Shown here piece by piece: positions 32,569-40,009 of a DNA stretch of 52,607 nucleotides. Source of the stretch: Acetobacter malorum (GTDB lineage: Bacteria > Pseudomonadota > Alphaproteobacteria > Acetobacterales > Acetobacteraceae); the NCBI RefSeq assembly GCF_001580615.1, contig NZ_LHZC01000034.1:1-52607 (forward strand), given 5' to 3'. The notes beneath the pieces were generated by a model, which saw nothing but the letters and a program-made list of their open reading frames with translations, had not been told where the DNA came from and did not search any database. The translations under genes and the position numbers were made by a program. Each line of letters opens with the position of its first letter. The stretch's first letter is position 1.

Positions 32569-34059
32569 TTAGTGCAGAACGGCTTCTGGTCCATCTGGAA
32601 GAGAGAAGTCAGCCATCATCGTAAGAAGTTTGGCGAAGACTTCGGTATAGGCCCGCTCCAGCTCCCGAATATCACACCCCGCTTTAATCCAGCTTTTGTA
32701 AACATCCAAGATCGCACTGTCCGGCAGCCGCATAGTTTCCTGCAGGTTCAGGCGTGCCGCTGATTTGAGCGCGATCCCATCCAGAAGAGACCAGAAGTTG
32801 TCAGTGGTAGGTTTAGGCCTGCCCACGGTGATAATTTTAAACCGACTAAGGAGCGCCGCGTCCATAAGAGACGTAGAGTTAGCGGTGGCGATGAACGACA
32901 CCATGCTTAAGTCAACTGGCATATTCAGGCACACGTCCATATACCCAGTGTCAGGGGGCTGCATCATTGAAAGAAGACTGCCCTGGACTGTCCCATTGCG
33001 GCTGTCCGACCCAGCACTTTTGTCAATTTCATCAATGATCAAAGCTGGGTTGGCGCAATGTTCGTAAGCCATAAGCTTCACGGGAATGGAAGGCGAGCGA
33101 GTTGTCCATTTCTGCCCCGTCCCAGACATCCCGCAATCGTCGGCCGTCCCTCCCACTGAAGCGGTGGTGTGAGGAATACCTAAAAGACTACAGATCTCCT
33201 CAACCATCGCCGATTTCCCGGCACCCGATGGGCCAACCAACAACATATGCGGTAATGCCGGCAGATCGTATTTGCCCCCGCTGATGGCTATCTCGCTAAG
33301 TGTGAGATGCTGTGCTACGGCGTCAGCCACGGCCCGCGCCCATGGGAACTTGCGAAGAAAACTTGCGCGAAACTCCCTGGGAGTTATTTGTGGGGTTCGG
33401 AGGGGGAGTTTTTTGCCAATAATATTCTCATACTTGAGGCAAAGCTCTTTCTCGATTGCTGTGGAAGCGCGAAAGCCCTTAATAACGACCTTGCCCGGAA
33501 TGATGTCATCATTCCATAGTTCGCTTTCGATTTGGGTATCGATCGTGGAGACTGCCTCGGGTGAACATCCAAGAACGGCTGTACCAGACCATCCGTCATC
33601 CGCGTCCTCTTCGGCACTGTCCTTATGAAAAGACCATGCATGGTCAGACCATGACTTAAGGGTTTGCTCATGAATCGCCGGCCATTCTCCTGCGCTGACG
33701 CGCGTGACAAGATCGGGATACCGGTTTGGATTCCGTGCCAGGAAGGAGGTCATCCCATCCTCTGTGACGGTAGATATGTGGCTGCAAAGCGTGTGAATGG
33801 CATTATCGACGCCGAGCAGGGCAGATACGAAGAGCCAAGTGCGGACATTATTGTCCAGCCATTGCTCAGCACCACTCATGCCGCAAGACATGGTGCAATA
33901 AACTGTCCATGCCGCCTCTTTGGTCGGCATGATTGCTGAAGTTCTGCCAATTTGCTTAAGGCTTTCGCGCACAAGCGTTTCAATGTCAGCAGATGTAGGA
34001 GACCACAGCCATGAAGGCATTGACCGTAAAATTTTGGTAGTCTTATCGCGGTTGGGCAA
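32569..34059 (-). CDS. Lon-like AAA+ ATPase lacking a protease domain
   Basis: The product has 496 residues from a TTG at 34059, which has GGAG about six bases upstream; a TTG at 34071 would add four. The C-terminal half is an AAA+ module: Walker A LLVGPSGAGKSAMVEE near 276-284, Walker B ALIIDEIDKSAGSDSRNG near 340-356, then MNMPVDLSMVSFIATAN and LLSRFKIITV. These match the AAA+ part of Lon, including the DEIDK and PVDLS segments. No Ser-Lys protease domain follows. The first ~230 residues are unknown. It is probably an ATP-driven remodelling factor; it lies in the minus-strand run downstream of rep and its partner gene, so the substrate could be a replication protein. Confidence 0.8.
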   Translation of the reverse strand: MPNRDKTTKILRSMPSWLWSPTSADIETLVRESLKQIGRTSAIMPTKEAAWTVYCTMSCGMSGAEQWLDNNVRTWLFVSALLGVDNAIHTLCSHISTVTEDGMTSFLARNPNRYPDLVTRVSAGEWPAIHEQTLKSWSDHAWSFHKDSAEEDADDGWSGTAVLGCSPEAVSTIDTQIESELWNDDIIPGKVVIKGFRASTAIEKELCLKYENIIGKKLPLRTPQITPREFRASFLRKFPWARAVADAVAQHLTLSEIAISGGKYDLPALPHMLLVGPSGAGKSAMVEEICSLLGIPHTTASVGGTADDCGMSGTGQKWTTRSPSIPVKLMAYEHCANPALIIDEIDKSAGSDSRNGTVQGSLLSMMQPPDTGYMDVCLNMPVDLSMVSFIATANSTSLMDAALLSRFKIITVGRPKPTTDNFWSLLDGIALKSAARLNLQETMRLPDSAILDVYKSWIKAGCDIRELERAYTEVFAKLLTMMADFSLPDGPEAVLH

Positions 34060-34334
34060 CTTAGTCTCCAATTAAATCAATTCAATTATCTCGTGTCCAA
34101 CAATAGCATTTTATTTTTACAGTCGCCATTCTCTAATGCGCATCGCGCCGGATTTAGGCATCTGAAAACGGGCATTGTCTCCAGCGTCGAATTGTGGGGT
34201 GGGTTGTCTCGTGATGAATTGTGCTTCGTCATTGCTCCAGCAAGATGCGGGAATGGGAGGCTTCAGGGTTCCAGATATGGGTTCATACGACCCGGAGGGA
34301 AGTATCCAATTTCATTCCCAATGAGGTCTGCGCC
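34060..34334. other. 275-bp gap between the AAA+ gene and the rep-linked gene
   Basis: The minus strand has no reading frame here and the only plus-strand frame (34093..34362) has no protein-like character or ribosome binding site. The stretch may hold the AAA+ gene promoter. Nothing else seen. Confidence 0.4.
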
Positions 34335-35522
34335 TTACCCTCGGTTCCTGGAACTGACGTAGATGAAGAAGCCCACCTCCGGGTTTCCGGGGATCATATG
34401 CCAGTCTTCAGTATTCTGCGCATAATTTGCGACTGTGACGCTCCAGTCTGAGAGTATTTGCTGAGCTTCGCTGAAAGAGACCCCCATACGTTTTAGGATG
34501 GTGCTCCTTTGCTCTAAAAACTCAATCGCATTCAAGGAGAATAAATTGTTGAGTCTGATCGACACTTCATTTTCCGTCGGCCGGGGTAATTTGTTTTTTG
34601 CTAGAGGCAAAAAATCAGCGAATATTCGCCAAACAGGGATCTCCACGGCCTGTGCGATATCGCAAGTTCCGTCCAGAATCGCGTCCGTCATCATTCTATG
34701 CGCAAGGGTAAACTCGTTTGCATTAATTCCAAGCATTGCCGCCTCTTCCAGGGGGCCTGACATCTGATGAAATTGCATTATTGCTACACGATCAGACTGA
34801 TTGCGGAGCCGGAGGAATCTCACTTCATTTTTCTGGGTCTCCCTCGCCTGGATCGCCGCCTTCTGTATGATGCTGGTTCTCATATTATCGAGGACAGCGC
34901 CGAATTGCTCGGTTGCGTGGTCAAGCCATATAGGTGCGCAATCAACGGGGATGGTGTCCCAGCACCGGATTTCGTCTGGATCGCACTTAAGCCATCCAGG
35001 CGTTATCCTCTCAATGCCGTTGCGTGAAATTCTGCCGGAGTAGAGGATGATCGCTTCTATCAGATACCGCGATTGTTCGAGCAGGGACTTTGATAGCCAT
35101 AGGCTGGCCATCAGGCTTGTTCTGGCATCATCGCTATCTCGCATGCGTTCGGCACAGGCGTTTTCCTGGTCCCAGCGTGTCATGATGAAATACGATAGGT
35201 GATCATGGCGCACTTCCTTGCGAGCCATAGAAATGGACTTGCGGAGGAGGCCTCTGGGGTTGTTTAGTTTTTCTGTGGCCCAATTCTGGAAGGCAATATC
35301 AGAAGGGATGCCGCCCAGATCAATATGACCTTCACTGTGATAAATAACCTCCGACTGCCATTTCTTCCTCAGCCACTCAGCATTAACTTCTTTAGGGATG
35401 CCTGGGGCCATACTCATGTGAGAGACGAGTGCCATCACTGGCGTTGTAATGTGGAGATCCTTGAGGGCCTGCCGAACGCGGTCAGCAGTCTTTCCTCTCT
35501 CATTGGCCAGTTTCTCAATCAT
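34335..35522 (-). CDS. Unknown protein coupled to the replication initiator
   Basis: The product has 395 residues; the ATG at 35522 overlaps the rep stop by 8 bp, so it is translated with rep. It is soluble and mainly helical, with basic and Arg-rich stretches (KAAIQARETQKNEVRFLRLRNQSDR). The N-terminal 30 residues (EKLANERGKTADRVRQALKDL) look like a helix-turn-helix-type segment. No known family. The tight coupling to rep suggests an auxiliary replication or copy-control protein, but this is from context only. Confidence 0.7.
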   Translation of the reverse strand: MIEKLANERGKTADRVRQALKDLHITTPVMALVSHMSMAPGIPKEVNAEWLRKKWQSEVIYHSEGHIDLGGIPSDIAFQNWATEKLNNPRGLLRKSISMARKEVRHDHLSYFIMTRWDQENACAERMRDSDDARTSLMASLWLSKSLLEQSRYLIEAIILYSGRISRNGIERITPGWLKCDPDEIRCWDTIPVDCAPIWLDHATEQFGAVLDNMRTSIIQKAAIQARETQKNEVRFLRLRNQSDRVAIMQFHQMSGPLEEAAMLGINANEFTLAHRMMTDAILDGTCDIAQAVEIPVWRIFADFLPLAKNKLPRPTENEVSIRLNNLFSLNAIEFLEQRSTILKRMGVSFSEAQQILSDWSVTVANYAQNTEDWHMIPGNPEVGFFIYVSSRNRG

Positions 35523-36636
35523 CTTCGTCTTCGGCCCCGATCATATCGAGGATGTTCGATATAATGTCCGGATCTGTGTTCTTTAGTGGGTCGTCTGCCT
35601 CCCCATGCAGGCGCTCTGCATAGACATCAAGCCAAGATAGGAAGGCCATGTCAGCTTGGGCCGGCGGTGGTCTGTTTTTGAAAGATGCGCGCCACTCCTG
35701 AAGGGGAGGGGCAATGTCAGTGAGACCATAATTCTCGATGGCCTGTTTGATTGTTGCTTCTGATATCCCCAGCGGGTCTTTTTCAAGATCTGTCTGATTG
35801 GACAGAAGATCGATAGTAAGCGGGTCACGCCCCGGCGTCTTTTTGCGTCGGCTGAGAAGTCCCCGCCTGGCGACATCGCCAACGGTGCTAAGAGAGGCAC
35901 TGCTTTTGGGGGCTGCGCGGAAATTGAGACCGATAATCTTCCCGCCGCGTCCTCCGCGCCTCTCTGTCATTATGACGCTGAATGGAGCTGCAGCGTTCAC
36001 CTCATTGATGGCCGGATCGATAACGCGAGCGCGAAGGTTGTTATATCTTGGGTAAGCTTCTCCAACGGCCATGTGCTCACGGAATTCTTCTAATGAAGGA
36101 GACCACTCAGGATGTTGCTTCCCGAACTGCAATGCCATTGTTTCATACAGCCTAGCTGCATACTCGCTTCTAAAGCCCCGTACGGTAGCCATGTCTAAGA
36201 CGGCAAAAACCTTTGGGTTGGCGAGGAATTTTAGGAGCATCTTATCGAAGGCAAAAGAGATGGAACCTGTCTCGTTATGTTCCAAATCGTAAGATAGATA
36301 ATGCGTGACGACAGAGTGCTTTCTACTTTTAGCATCGACGTAATCGATACTGATGCTAATGGCCGCCAGTCTATGCAGAGACTGATTTAGCCTGTCGGTA
36401 GAGGTATGGCCTAGAAACTTCAAGACGTCCATGACGGGTACCGAATGGATACCGTCATTGGGTTCGATGTTTTTTCCAATAGTCCGGCTGAGCAAGAAAT
36501 TAAAAATTTTCCTGTCGATAAGTTCCAGTGATCCACGTGTTTCTTTGGCCATTATGACGTGAGCCGATTTCAGGAGCTTGCCGCCATGCGCGGTATTAGT
36601 CGACTTGGAAGGTCTTGTGTTTGTGCGCCAGGCCAT
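35515..36636 (-). CDS. rep: Rep_3-family plasmid replication initiator
   Basis: The product has 373 residues; the ATG at 36636 has GGACG just upstream. Residues ~20-235 show the two winged-helix domains of Rep_3 initiators: LLKSAHVIMAKETRGSLEL, then IDRKIFNFLLS, VMDVLKFLGH, then YAARLYETM and RYNNLRARVIDPAINEVNA before VIMTERRGGRGGKIIGLNF. The C-terminal ~130 residues are an extra acidic extension ending in AEDEDD. Such proteins bind iterons in the adjacent origin and recruit DnaA and DnaB. The 325-bp region upstream contains repeats that fit this role. It is followed, with overlap, by the unknown gene at 34335. Confidence 0.85.
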   Translation of the reverse strand: MAWRTNTRPSKSTNTAHGGKLLKSAHVIMAKETRGSLELIDRKIFNFLLSRTIGKNIEPNDGIHSVPVMDVLKFLGHTSTDRLNQSLHRLAAISISIDYVDAKSRKHSVVTHYLSYDLEHNETGSISFAFDKMLLKFLANPKVFAVLDMATVRGFRSEYAARLYETMALQFGKQHPEWSPSLEEFREHMAVGEAYPRYNNLRARVIDPAINEVNAAAPFSVIMTERRGGRGGKIIGLNFRAAPKSSASLSTVGDVARRGLLSRRKKTPGRDPLTIDLLSNQTDLEKDPLGISEATIKQAIENYGLTDIAPPLQEWRASFKNRPPPAQADMAFLSWLDVYAERLHGEADDPLKNTDPDIISNILDMIGAEDEDD

Positions 36637-36669
36637 GATCGTCCAGTTTTAGAAAAGGAATTCTTCAAC

Positions 36670-36714
36670 TTGTCCTTGAGATATGCAAAATCGGTTACGA
36701 TCAATCAAGGACAA
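36670..36714. promoter_or_regulatory. Inverted pair of TGTCCTTG elements in the rep leader
   Basis: TTGTCCTTGA (36670..36679) and TCAAGGACAA (36705..36714) form a perfect 10-bp inverted repeat separated by 25 bp. In minus orientation TTTGTCCTTG is the same block as in the recA leader, and the left arm extends to TTGTCCTTGAGA, found also at 18431..18442. Candidate operator controlling rep, or a rep promoter with CTTGAT as -35. Confidence 0.5.
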
Positions 36715-36720
36715 AAATGA

Positions 36721-36889
36721 AACTTGACTACATTAAATTGTGTACAAGGATTAATAATGTAGTCAACTTTAGCGCGGTTTGTAGTCGATAGGCCTCGGTT
36801 TTATGGCGGGCTGGTATCATAGAGGGGCGTGAAAATCTAAGTCTGGTCTTGTAATAGTGTGAGAGGGCCGAAAACGAAGTTGACTACAT
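36721..36889. repeat. Iteron-like repeats with TTGACTACAT core
   Basis: Copies: AACTTGACTACAT at 36721..36733 (+), AAGTTGACTACAT at 36757..36769 (-), AAGTTGACTACAT at 36877..36889 (+). The last two are identical over 13 bp, in opposite orientation; the first differs by one base. A weaker match, CGACTACAA, lies near 36780..36788 on the minus strand. Likely Rep binding sites. Confidence 0.65.
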
Positions 36890-36961
36890 AGATCACTCAG
36901 AAACACGAGGAAATAAGGCAAAGTTCAGCGCGAAGTGTAGGCGAAAAGGAGATCAGTCATT

Positions 36962-37816
36962 CTACTGAGAAAGCCAAATTCCTGAATGCCTTAACTTAGC
37001 TGACCGCATTGCGATTTTTGTCTCGGGGGTCGTGCCCAGCGCGTTGCCGCGACTTGCCTGAAAGATCGAAAGATCAGCTATTCCAGATGATCCGCCGCAT
37101 GAGGCGTCAGGCATATTCAAGCCCCCTAACTCAGATTTTTCTGCTTGAATGGTGCATGTTAAGTGTCTGTGGTCAGCTACTTCCTGTAGGTCAGTGGTTG
37201 CCTCGTCGCCACAGCGCCACGCGGTGGCGCCGGATCTGCACACCTCTCCTGGTGGAGGGGATTCAATACCCGCCAGGTGTACCAGCGTCCCGCCTATTTT
37301 TAGGGTATCCCCTGAAATGACCTGAGCTTCGCCAGAGACAGGGCTTCCTGTTTTTAGTGGAGAAGGTGAGTGGGGTAGACTTTTATTGCTGGCGACGCTC
37401 TCGGCTTTTGTTGGCTTGGGTTTGCAGGGGTCTTTCTTTTCAGCATCTTCCGCGTTCCCGCCATAAGTCATATCGCGCGCTGGTGGAGGCTCATCTTTAG
37501 CCCGAGTGCAGGCCTCGCCAGGTTCGGCTCCCGTTTCTAAATTTTGGGTGTTTTCAAGAATCCTTTGCTGTTCGGCTACAGCTTTGTCCTCTGCATTTTG
37601 GGCATTTCCTGCTCCAAGCATTCCGGGCAGGGCCGGCTGTGGCTGGAACGTTCCAAATTCACCCGCGCTTCCGAGTTGCCCATTGCTCTGGAGCATCGTG
37701 GATGGAAGGGGGGTTGTCGAAAAAGGCCTTACGAACTGAGCTTGGGCTGCAGGCGAGAATAGGAGAAATGCTGTCGAAAATGCAAAGAAGGACGAGGGTC
37801 GGAAGCATTTTATCAT
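36962..37816 (-). CDS. Exported protein with a degenerate SNase-like (thermonuclease) domain
   Basis: The product has 284 residues; the ATG at 37816 has AGG upstream. The signal peptide ends in AQAQ. A Pro/Gln/Glu-rich linker reaches about residue 160. Residues 162-284 then follow the staphylococcal-nuclease-like layout: GEAQVISGDTLKIGG, VHLAGIESPP, WRCGDEATTDL, HLTCTI, and a final SAKLRHSGIW. The catalytic residues seem lost: the usual R-L-x-G-I-D-x-P-E reads H-L-A-G-I-E-S-P-P, and the D-x-Y-G-R segment reads SELGGLN. It is thus probably a non-catalytic member, perhaps a nucleic-acid- or protein-binding periplasmic factor. It ends at the origin region; a strong terminator at 37882..37920 separates it from upstream genes. 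Confidence 0.7.
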   Translation of the reverse strand: MIKCFRPSSFFAFSTAFLLFSPAAQAQFVRPFSTTPLPSTMLQSNGQLGSAGEFGTFQPQPALPGMLGAGNAQNAEDKAVAEQQRILENTQNLETGAEPGEACTRAKDEPPPARDMTYGGNAEDAEKKDPCKPKPTKAESVASNKSLPHSPSPLKTGSPVSGEAQVISGDTLKIGGTLVHLAGIESPPPGEVCRSGATAWRCGDEATTDLQEVADHRHLTCTIQAEKSELGGLNMPDASCGGSSGIADLSIFQASRGNALGTTPETKIAMRSAKLRHSGIWLSQ

Positions 37817-37881
37817 GATCTGCCTGTCTTGATGCCGACCATGCCGGGGTGGGCTGCTCAGGTCATCGCTTTCGTCATTAC

Positions 37882-37920
37882 AAGGAAAAGGGGGTGTGTG
37901 GGTAGCACCCCTTTTTCCTT
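37882..37920. terminator. Strong hairpin terminator
   Basis: AAGGAAAAGGGGGTG (37882..37896) pairs with CACCCCTTTTTCCTT (37906..37920) with one G-T wobble and a 9-base loop. The T and A runs in the stem give T-rich ends on both strands. It terminates the minus-strand transcript coming from the dnaQ-like gene. Confidence 0.75.
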
Positions 37921-37954
37921 CAAAGGCTAACGACTGAACCGAGCAGATTCCAGA

Positions 37955-38188
37955 TTATTTTCGTAACGCCATGTCGCCGGAGAAAATGACATTCCCTGCA
38001 ATCCTTAGACCGGAAGCTAAGGTCCCCACGTAAGGCGATCTGGAGCAATTCTCGCTTGCACAGGGGAGGGGGGAGATATTCAGGCCGTTATTATTGCCCG
38101 CGCAAACCGGGGAGAGTTCGGGGATAGAAAAAAATGACATTCTTGCTTGAGACCGACTGGCAAGAACAGGAAGAGTATTTTGGGGCAT
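37955..38188 (-). CDS. Possible small unknown protein
   Basis: A 77-residue product from the ATG at 38188 with AGGTGAC upstream (GTG at 38197 possible). It contains three Cys and a hydrophobic C-terminal part (VGTLASGLRIAGNVIFSGDMALRK), no export signal. It fills most of the otherwise empty 37817..38217 region between a strong terminator and the dnaQ-like gene, and is in the same orientation. Could be a chance frame. Confidence 0.4.
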   Translation of the reverse strand: MPQNTLPVLASRSQARMSFFSIPELSPVCAGNNNGLNISPLPCASENCSRSPYVGTLASGLRIAGNVIFSGDMALRK

Positions 38189-38217
38189 AATTGTCACCTA
38201 GCTAGTGGTTGCGCTGA

Positions 38218-38937
38218 TTACAAAGACAGTTCTGGGAGGCCAGTTTTTTTTCTGTATGACTGCCACGTTTGAATTTCACTTGTGGAGGGTCGGCCAATCC
38301 CTCTGTCTTCACGCAAATTACGCCGGGCAATATTGCTGGCAGTTTGCGTGATGTGACTGGCCTCTGTGGACGTGTGTTGTACGAGTTTAAGCTTCTTATT
38401 TCTGCCCACTGTAAGCTCTTCATAGCATTGAGCTAAGAGCTGACAATCCAAAAGAGCGTTATGTCCTTCACGATCTCTCTTTTCAAGGCTGATTCCGAAA
38501 CGCCGGCATAATCCATTCAGGCTATTGTCAGCGTTTCTGTATTTTTCTTGTGCTATTTTCAGTGTGTCGATGAATTCATTCTGGAACGCTTCGTGATTAA
38601 GCAGTTCCATCTCGTAGTTCATCTTGCCTTTATCGAAAAGCGCGTTGTGCGCCACGATAGGGGAGGCCCCGGCAAAGGCTAAGATGGCGGGGAGTTGAGA
38701 CCCAAATGTTGGCTTATCGGCCAAAAACTCATCTGTTATGTGGTGGATCCGCGTGGCAGCTTCGGGGACCGGCCTGCCAGGGTTGAAATACATATGGAGC
38801 GTCCGGCCTGTGGGAATCTTATCCTGCAGCTCGATCATAGCTAGTTCGATAACGCGATCGTCTGCTGACAGTCCGGTTGTTTCCGTATCTGTAATAAGTT
38901 CTCGGCCACTCGGGCTCACACTTCCTACCCTATTCAT
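38218..38937 (-). CDS. DnaQ-like 3'-5' exonuclease (DNA polymerase III epsilon type)
   Basis: The product has 239 residues; the ATG at 38937 is preceded by GAGG. The DEDDh exonuclease motifs are complete: ExoI TDTETTGL at 16-23, ExoII with IVAHNALFDKGKMN near 93-106, and ExoIII GHNALLDCQLLAQCY near 158-172, with the His-x4-Asp of the h subtype. It lacks the long C-terminal polymerase-binding part in recognisable form, but has ~60 basic residues at the end (ARRNLREDRGIGRP, SYRKKTG). It could proofread or process single-stranded DNA during plasmid replication or transfer. The 268-bp gap before the next gene shows no further feature. Confidence 0.88.
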   Translation of the reverse strand: MNRVGSVSPSGRELITDTETTGLSADDRVIELAMIELQDKIPTGRTLHMYFNPGRPVPEAATRIHHITDEFLADKPTFGSQLPAILAFAGASPIVAHNALFDKGKMNYEMELLNHEAFQNEFIDTLKIAQEKYRNADNSLNGLCRRFGISLEKRDREGHNALLDCQLLAQCYEELTVGRNKKLKLVQHTSTEASHITQTASNIARRNLREDRGIGRPSTSEIQTWQSYRKKTGLPELSL

Positions 38938-39205
38938 AATGAGCCTCAGATGCCTGAATCATCAAGTTACTTCTTATACCCACACAACGTTTCCTGGTCA
39001 CGGTAATTGTATAATTGTTTTTCATTTTTGTTATGACGGCGAGATACAAGGTAAGATGGCCAGAGGCAATAGTCATAAAATGCAGAAAAGTTATGCGTTT
39101 TTTTTATTGCTTCATTTCATCCTTCCCTGTGGCTTAAAAAGCACGCAATGATAAAAAAGTAAACTGAAGATTAAATAATCCTTTGACGGAAGGGGATGTG
39201 GGCTG

Positions 39206-39865
39206 GTGCGTCTTACAGAAAAGCAATTTCAGGCCATTGAGAAGAGGCTTGCGCAAAACGGTGGAAAAACTGTTTCGCGTTCGCCAAAGGCAATAAAAAA
39301 GCCGAAACGAGAAACCGGATTCCGTCCAGAAGTTGGGGTGCATGAACCAGAAACACACGATTCCATAAGGATCTTTTTCCCGATCGCCCCTCAACCGAAA
39401 GAGAGAGCGCGAACATTTGTCGCAGCATCGTCAGACAGAGAGTTGTGGGCCAGGGCAAGCTCTGGCGAGGGGGGAGGCGCGGAAAGAAGCATTAAAATGA
39501 TGACACGCACGCCAGAAAAAACGCGCAATTACGAGAAGACCATCAAGGATATCACTTGGGCAGCGATGCTATCTGCCGGGTTGCGGCCGTTCTCGGGTCC
39601 CGTAATGAAATTCACAATTTTTCGTATTTCTGGCGATCCATCACTATGGCCAACACACATTCAGGATGGAGATATCGACAACCTGGAGAAAGCACTTTGC
39701 GATGGAATGAACAAAGTGGCTTATGAAGATGACAGGCTTGTTGTTGGGAATTCCCACATGAAAGTGTGCAGCCACTCTCCTGGCATAGACATGCTCATAA
39801 GGAGGGCAACCAGGGAAGATATAAGGCAACTGGAAGCGATAATTGGCGGAAGGGGTGGGATTTGA
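39206..39865 (+). CDS. RusA-family Holliday junction resolvase
   Basis: The product has 219 residues with a GTG start and AAGGGG about twelve bases upstream. The N-terminal ~50 residues (LTEKQFQAIEKRLAQ...) form a basic leader. The RusA domain covers about 52-205, with PQPKERARTF, RTPEKTRNYEKTI, and the catalytic acidic cluster DGDIDNLEKALCDGMNKVAYEDDRLVV (Asp156, Asp158, Asp175/176). The enzyme resolves four-way junctions by paired cuts. RusA genes are usual in prophages and some plasmids. The stop codon at 39863..39865 lies inside the tRNA-Ser gene on the other strand, and the last seven codons are antisense to the tRNA 3' end. Confidence 0.85.
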   Translation: MRLTEKQFQAIEKRLAQNGGKTVSRSPKAIKKPKRETGFRPEVGVHEPETHDSIRIFFPIAPQPKERARTFVAASSDRELWARASSGEGGGAERSIKMMTRTPEKTRNYEKTIKDITWAAMLSAGLRPFSGPVMKFTIFRISGDPSLWPTHIQDGDIDNLEKALCDGMNKVAYEDDRLVVGNSHMKVCSHSPGIDMLIRRATREDIRQLEAIIGGRGGI

Positions 39866-39933
39866 ACCCACGGTGCAGTTGCCCGCACGCCAGTTTTCAA
39901 GACTGGAGCCTTAAACCACTCGGCCACCCTTCC
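39844..39933 (-). tRNA. tRNA-Ser(UGA)
   Basis: Read on the minus strand, 90 nt including an encoded CCA. Acceptor GGAAGGG pairs with CCCTTCC, D-stem GCC/GGC, anticodon stem CCAGT/ACTGG with loop CTTGAAA (anticodon TGA), long variable arm with GTGC/GCAC as in tRNA-Ser, T-stem GTGGG/CCCAC around TTCAAAT, discriminator G. All stems are intact, so it should be functional and read UCA and related Ser codons. Its 3' end overlaps the end of the RusA-like gene by 22 bp. Confidence 0.96.
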
Positions 39934-39949
39934 GTCTTAATTTAATCCT

Positions 39950-39976
39950 TTTATAAAGGCTTATCTGAGCCGTCAA
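39950..39976 (-). promoter_or_regulatory. Candidate promoter of tRNA-Ser
   Basis: On the minus strand TTGACG (39976..39971) is followed by a 15-bp spacer and TATAAA (39955..39950), 17 bp upstream of the tRNA 5' end. The spacer is short but the boxes are good. The -35 box lies within the hairpin at 39966..39994. Confidence 0.45.
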
Positions 39977-40004
39977 CCAAGGAAAGACGGCTCAAGATTT
40001 TTTT
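39966..40004 (+). terminator. Rho-independent terminator (plus strand)
   Basis: TGAGCCGTC (39966..39974) pairs with GACGGCTCA (39986..39994), loop 11 bases, then AGA and seven T at 39998..40004. It would stop plus-strand transcripts from the RusA-like gene, and the same stem follows the OpgH-like stop on the minus strand. Confidence 0.75.
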
Positions 40005-40009
40005 CGTGG

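Larger units (their letters stand above)
36637..36961. other. Probable replication origin and rep control region
   Basis: A noncoding region of 325 bp upstream of rep. It contains three copies of a 13-bp repeat with TTGACTACAT core, a partial fourth copy near 36779..36790, a 10-bp inverted repeat TTGTCCTTGA/TCAAGGACAA, and an AT-rich segment at about 36725..36765. This is the organisation expected of an iteron origin next to a Rep_3 gene. No perfect DnaA box seen. Confidence 0.6.
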
